Source: Actinomycetota bacterium | GTDB lineage: Bacteria; Actinomycetota; Actinomycetes; Mycobacteriales; Micromonosporaceae | Direction: 5' to 3' | DNA: 6,493 bases | Assembly: GCA_005885115.1 (NCBI GenBank) | Contig: VAXX01000044.1 | Coordinates: 1 to 6,493 of the forward strand | Notes under the pieces: model-generated | Database searches by the model: none | Told to the model about the DNA's origin: nothing | What the model saw: the letters and a program-made list of their open reading frames with translations, nothing else | Part shown: positions 5,430 to 6,493 of the stretch, piece after piece | How the letters are laid out: every line of letters starts with the position of its first letter | Numbering within the stretch: position 1 is the stretch's first letter | Position numbers and translations under genes: made by a program

Positions 5430-6493
5430 GTGGTGAACCTACTGCTGGATCCGGGTACCGCCGCGCGGCAGGGCGAGCCGGTGCTGGACCCGCGCCGATG
5501 GACCGACCGGCACCGGCTGTTCGCCGGCGCGGCACTGCTCGTCGCGCTGGTCGCCGGCCTGGTACAGGCGCTCCAGCACGACCCGACGGCAAGCGCGGTG
5601 GACGGGCTACGCGCGTTCCTCGCGGCCGGCTTCGGGGCGGGGCTGGTGCTGTTCGCGCTGTCCCTGCGCGGGCTCACCCTGCCCGGCTTCCTGATCGGTG
5701 CGCTGTTCGTCACGGCGGGGATGCTGAGCTGGGCGTACACCGACACGCCGATCGTGGTGTGGGTACTGCTGCTGGCCGAGGGCGCGCTGTTCCTGGTGTG
5801 GACGTTCCCGTGGCTGCGCAACCTGGCCGGGCTGCCCCGACTCGGTACGGCCTGGCTGGGCCTGGCGTACTGGCTGCTCGGCACGATCGGCGCGGCGCTC
5901 GTGTGGCACCCGGGCGTGGCGGTGCAGCGGCTGACGTACGCCGGGCTGTTCACCCTCGCGGCCATGGCCATCGTGGTGGCGACCCGAAAGTCCGGGCGGG
6001 ACCTGTCGGTCGGGATCACCGCGGCGTTCCTGTGCGCCCTCGCCGTGCTGTTCATCCTCGGCTCCGGCAACGCCCTGGACACCGTGCACGCCGTACCGCA
6101 CAACAAGTGGGGCGAGCACATGGAGTACCGGTTCTGGGGCGCCCCGGGACTGTTGTACCACCCGAACTCGATCGCACTGATCCTGGTCCTCGTCGCGGTG
6201 CGGATCGGGGCCGAGGACGCCTTCGAGCGCTGGCAGCGGTACGCCGCCCTGGCCGTGGTCACGGTCGCGCTGCCGCTGGTCAACTCCCGTACCGGCGTGA
6301 TCTACCTCGGCGTCGTCGCGGTCCTGCACGCGCTGCTGGTCTGGCGCCGCCGGATGTACCCCACGAGAAGCGCGAGGTGGCTCGCCGCGCTGCTGCCGCT
6401 GGTGCTCGTCGGCGTCATCGTCGTGGCCTCGGGCGGCTGGGCGTTCCTGACCGCCAAGCGGTACGGCGAGGCGGCCGACGTGACCAGCGGCCG
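5430..6493 (+). CDS. O-antigen ligase/polymerase-like integral membrane protein (3' end cut by window)
   Basis: The frame is open from GTG 5430 (or the adjacent GTG 5433) to the window end, with 354 codons visible. AGGG at 5417-5420, overlapping the upstream stop, is a modest ribosome binding site 9 bases away. After a roughly 30-residue cytoplasmic lead come about ten hydrophobic segments, near 30-48, 62-79, 85-101, 108-126, 140-158, 168-184, 194-211, 239-259, 271-305 (probably two with a turn) and 318-338. The motifs APGLLYHPNSIAL (238-250) and LVNSRTGVIYL (283-293) resemble the HPN and SRTG signatures of the Wzy/WaaL/EpsE-like family. Such proteins polymerise or transfer lipid-linked glycans outside the membrane. 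In a Gram-positive, a polysaccharide polymerase or wall/protein ligase is likelier than lipopolysaccharide ligase. The gene is unusually easy to overlook because long spurious frames cover its opposite strand. Family assignment is moderate because the C-terminus is missing. Confidence 0.8.
   Translation, partial: MVNLLLDPGTAARQGEPVLDPRRWTDRHRLFAGAALLVALVAGLVQALQHDPTASAVDGLRAFLAAGFGAGLVLFALSLRGLTLPGFLIGALFVTAGMLSWAYTDTPIVVWVLLLAEGALFLVWTFPWLRNLAGLPRLGTAWLGLAYWLLGTIGAALVWHPGVAVQRLTYAGLFTLAAMAIVVATRKSGRDLSVGITAAFLCALAVLFILGSGNALDTVHAVPHNKWGEHMEYRFWGAPGLLYHPNSIALILVLVAVRIGAEDAFERWQRYAALAVVTVALPLVNSRTGVIYLGVVAVLHALLVWRRRMYPTRSARWLAALLPLVLVGVIVVASGGWAFLTAKRYGEAADVTSG

Noticed and set aside
3190..5592. 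800-codon open frame on the minus strand
   Set aside because: It overlies the glycosylase in another frame and is antisense to the glycosyltransferase, both with clear family motifs. Its translation is low-complexity Arg/Gly/Ala/Pro text, a usual artefact of high GC.
5360..6283. 307-codon minus-strand frame, and a second at 5607-6329
   Set aside because: They are antisense to the membrane protein, whose reading frame gives clean hydrophobic spans and HPN/SRTG motifs; the minus frames are Ser/Arg/Thr-rich or Gln/Arg-rich without domains.
1..6493. CRISPR, tRNA, rRNA, insertion sequence or phage attachment site
   Set aside because: I saw no regularly spaced repeats, cloverleaf, transposase or integrase motifs, or terminal inverted repeats with target duplications.

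Overview
The window is GC-rich chromosomal DNA from an actinobacterium. The Micromonosporaceae look likeliest. The basis is codon style (abundant GTAC-containing codons, GTG starts), the protein families, and a GAGCGNAGCGAG-type segment between two genes that I recall from that family. This placement is inferred from sequence style and was not checked against a database. No rRNA, tRNA, CRISPR array, transposase or integrase is visible.

Left part, all on the minus strand. In transcription order these are: a polyprenyl-phosphate sugar-1-phosphate transferase (3152 to 1596), a hairpin with terminator-like geometry (1578 to 1542), a LytS-type GAF-containing sensor histidine kinase (1475 to 366), and the first 84 codons of its receiver-domain response regulator (253 to the window edge). 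Kinase and regulator are separated by 113 bases of repeat-like DNA. That stretch also reads as a 39-codon frame joined to both genes by ATGA overlaps, and it carries alternating inverted repeats that can hide the regulator's ribosome binding site.

Middle. Positions 3153-3383 form a non-coding leader with a candidate promoter, direct repeats and a dyad ahead of the sugar transferase. Next is a minus-strand Fpg/Nei-family DNA glycosylase (4241 to 3384). It is divergent from a plus-strand GT4 glycosyltransferase (4267 to 5418), with only 25 bases between the two start codons. Those bases contain a GTTAAC-centred near-palindrome that could give each strand a -10 box.

Right part, plus strand. The glycosyltransferase is followed after 11 bases by a multi-membrane-span protein resembling O-antigen ligase/polymerase (Wzy/WaaL type), cut by the window end.

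Together, the sugar transferase (loads the first sugar on the lipid carrier), the GT4 enzyme (adds a sugar) and the Wzy-like membrane protein (polymerises or transfers chains) look like one edge of an exopolysaccharide or cell-surface glycan locus. The LytS-type two-component system is a plausible but unproven regulator of surface functions. The proteins belong to known families. The unusual signals are regulatory: the bridging ORF/attenuator-like element, the compact divergent start region, and a dyad around the kinase start codon.
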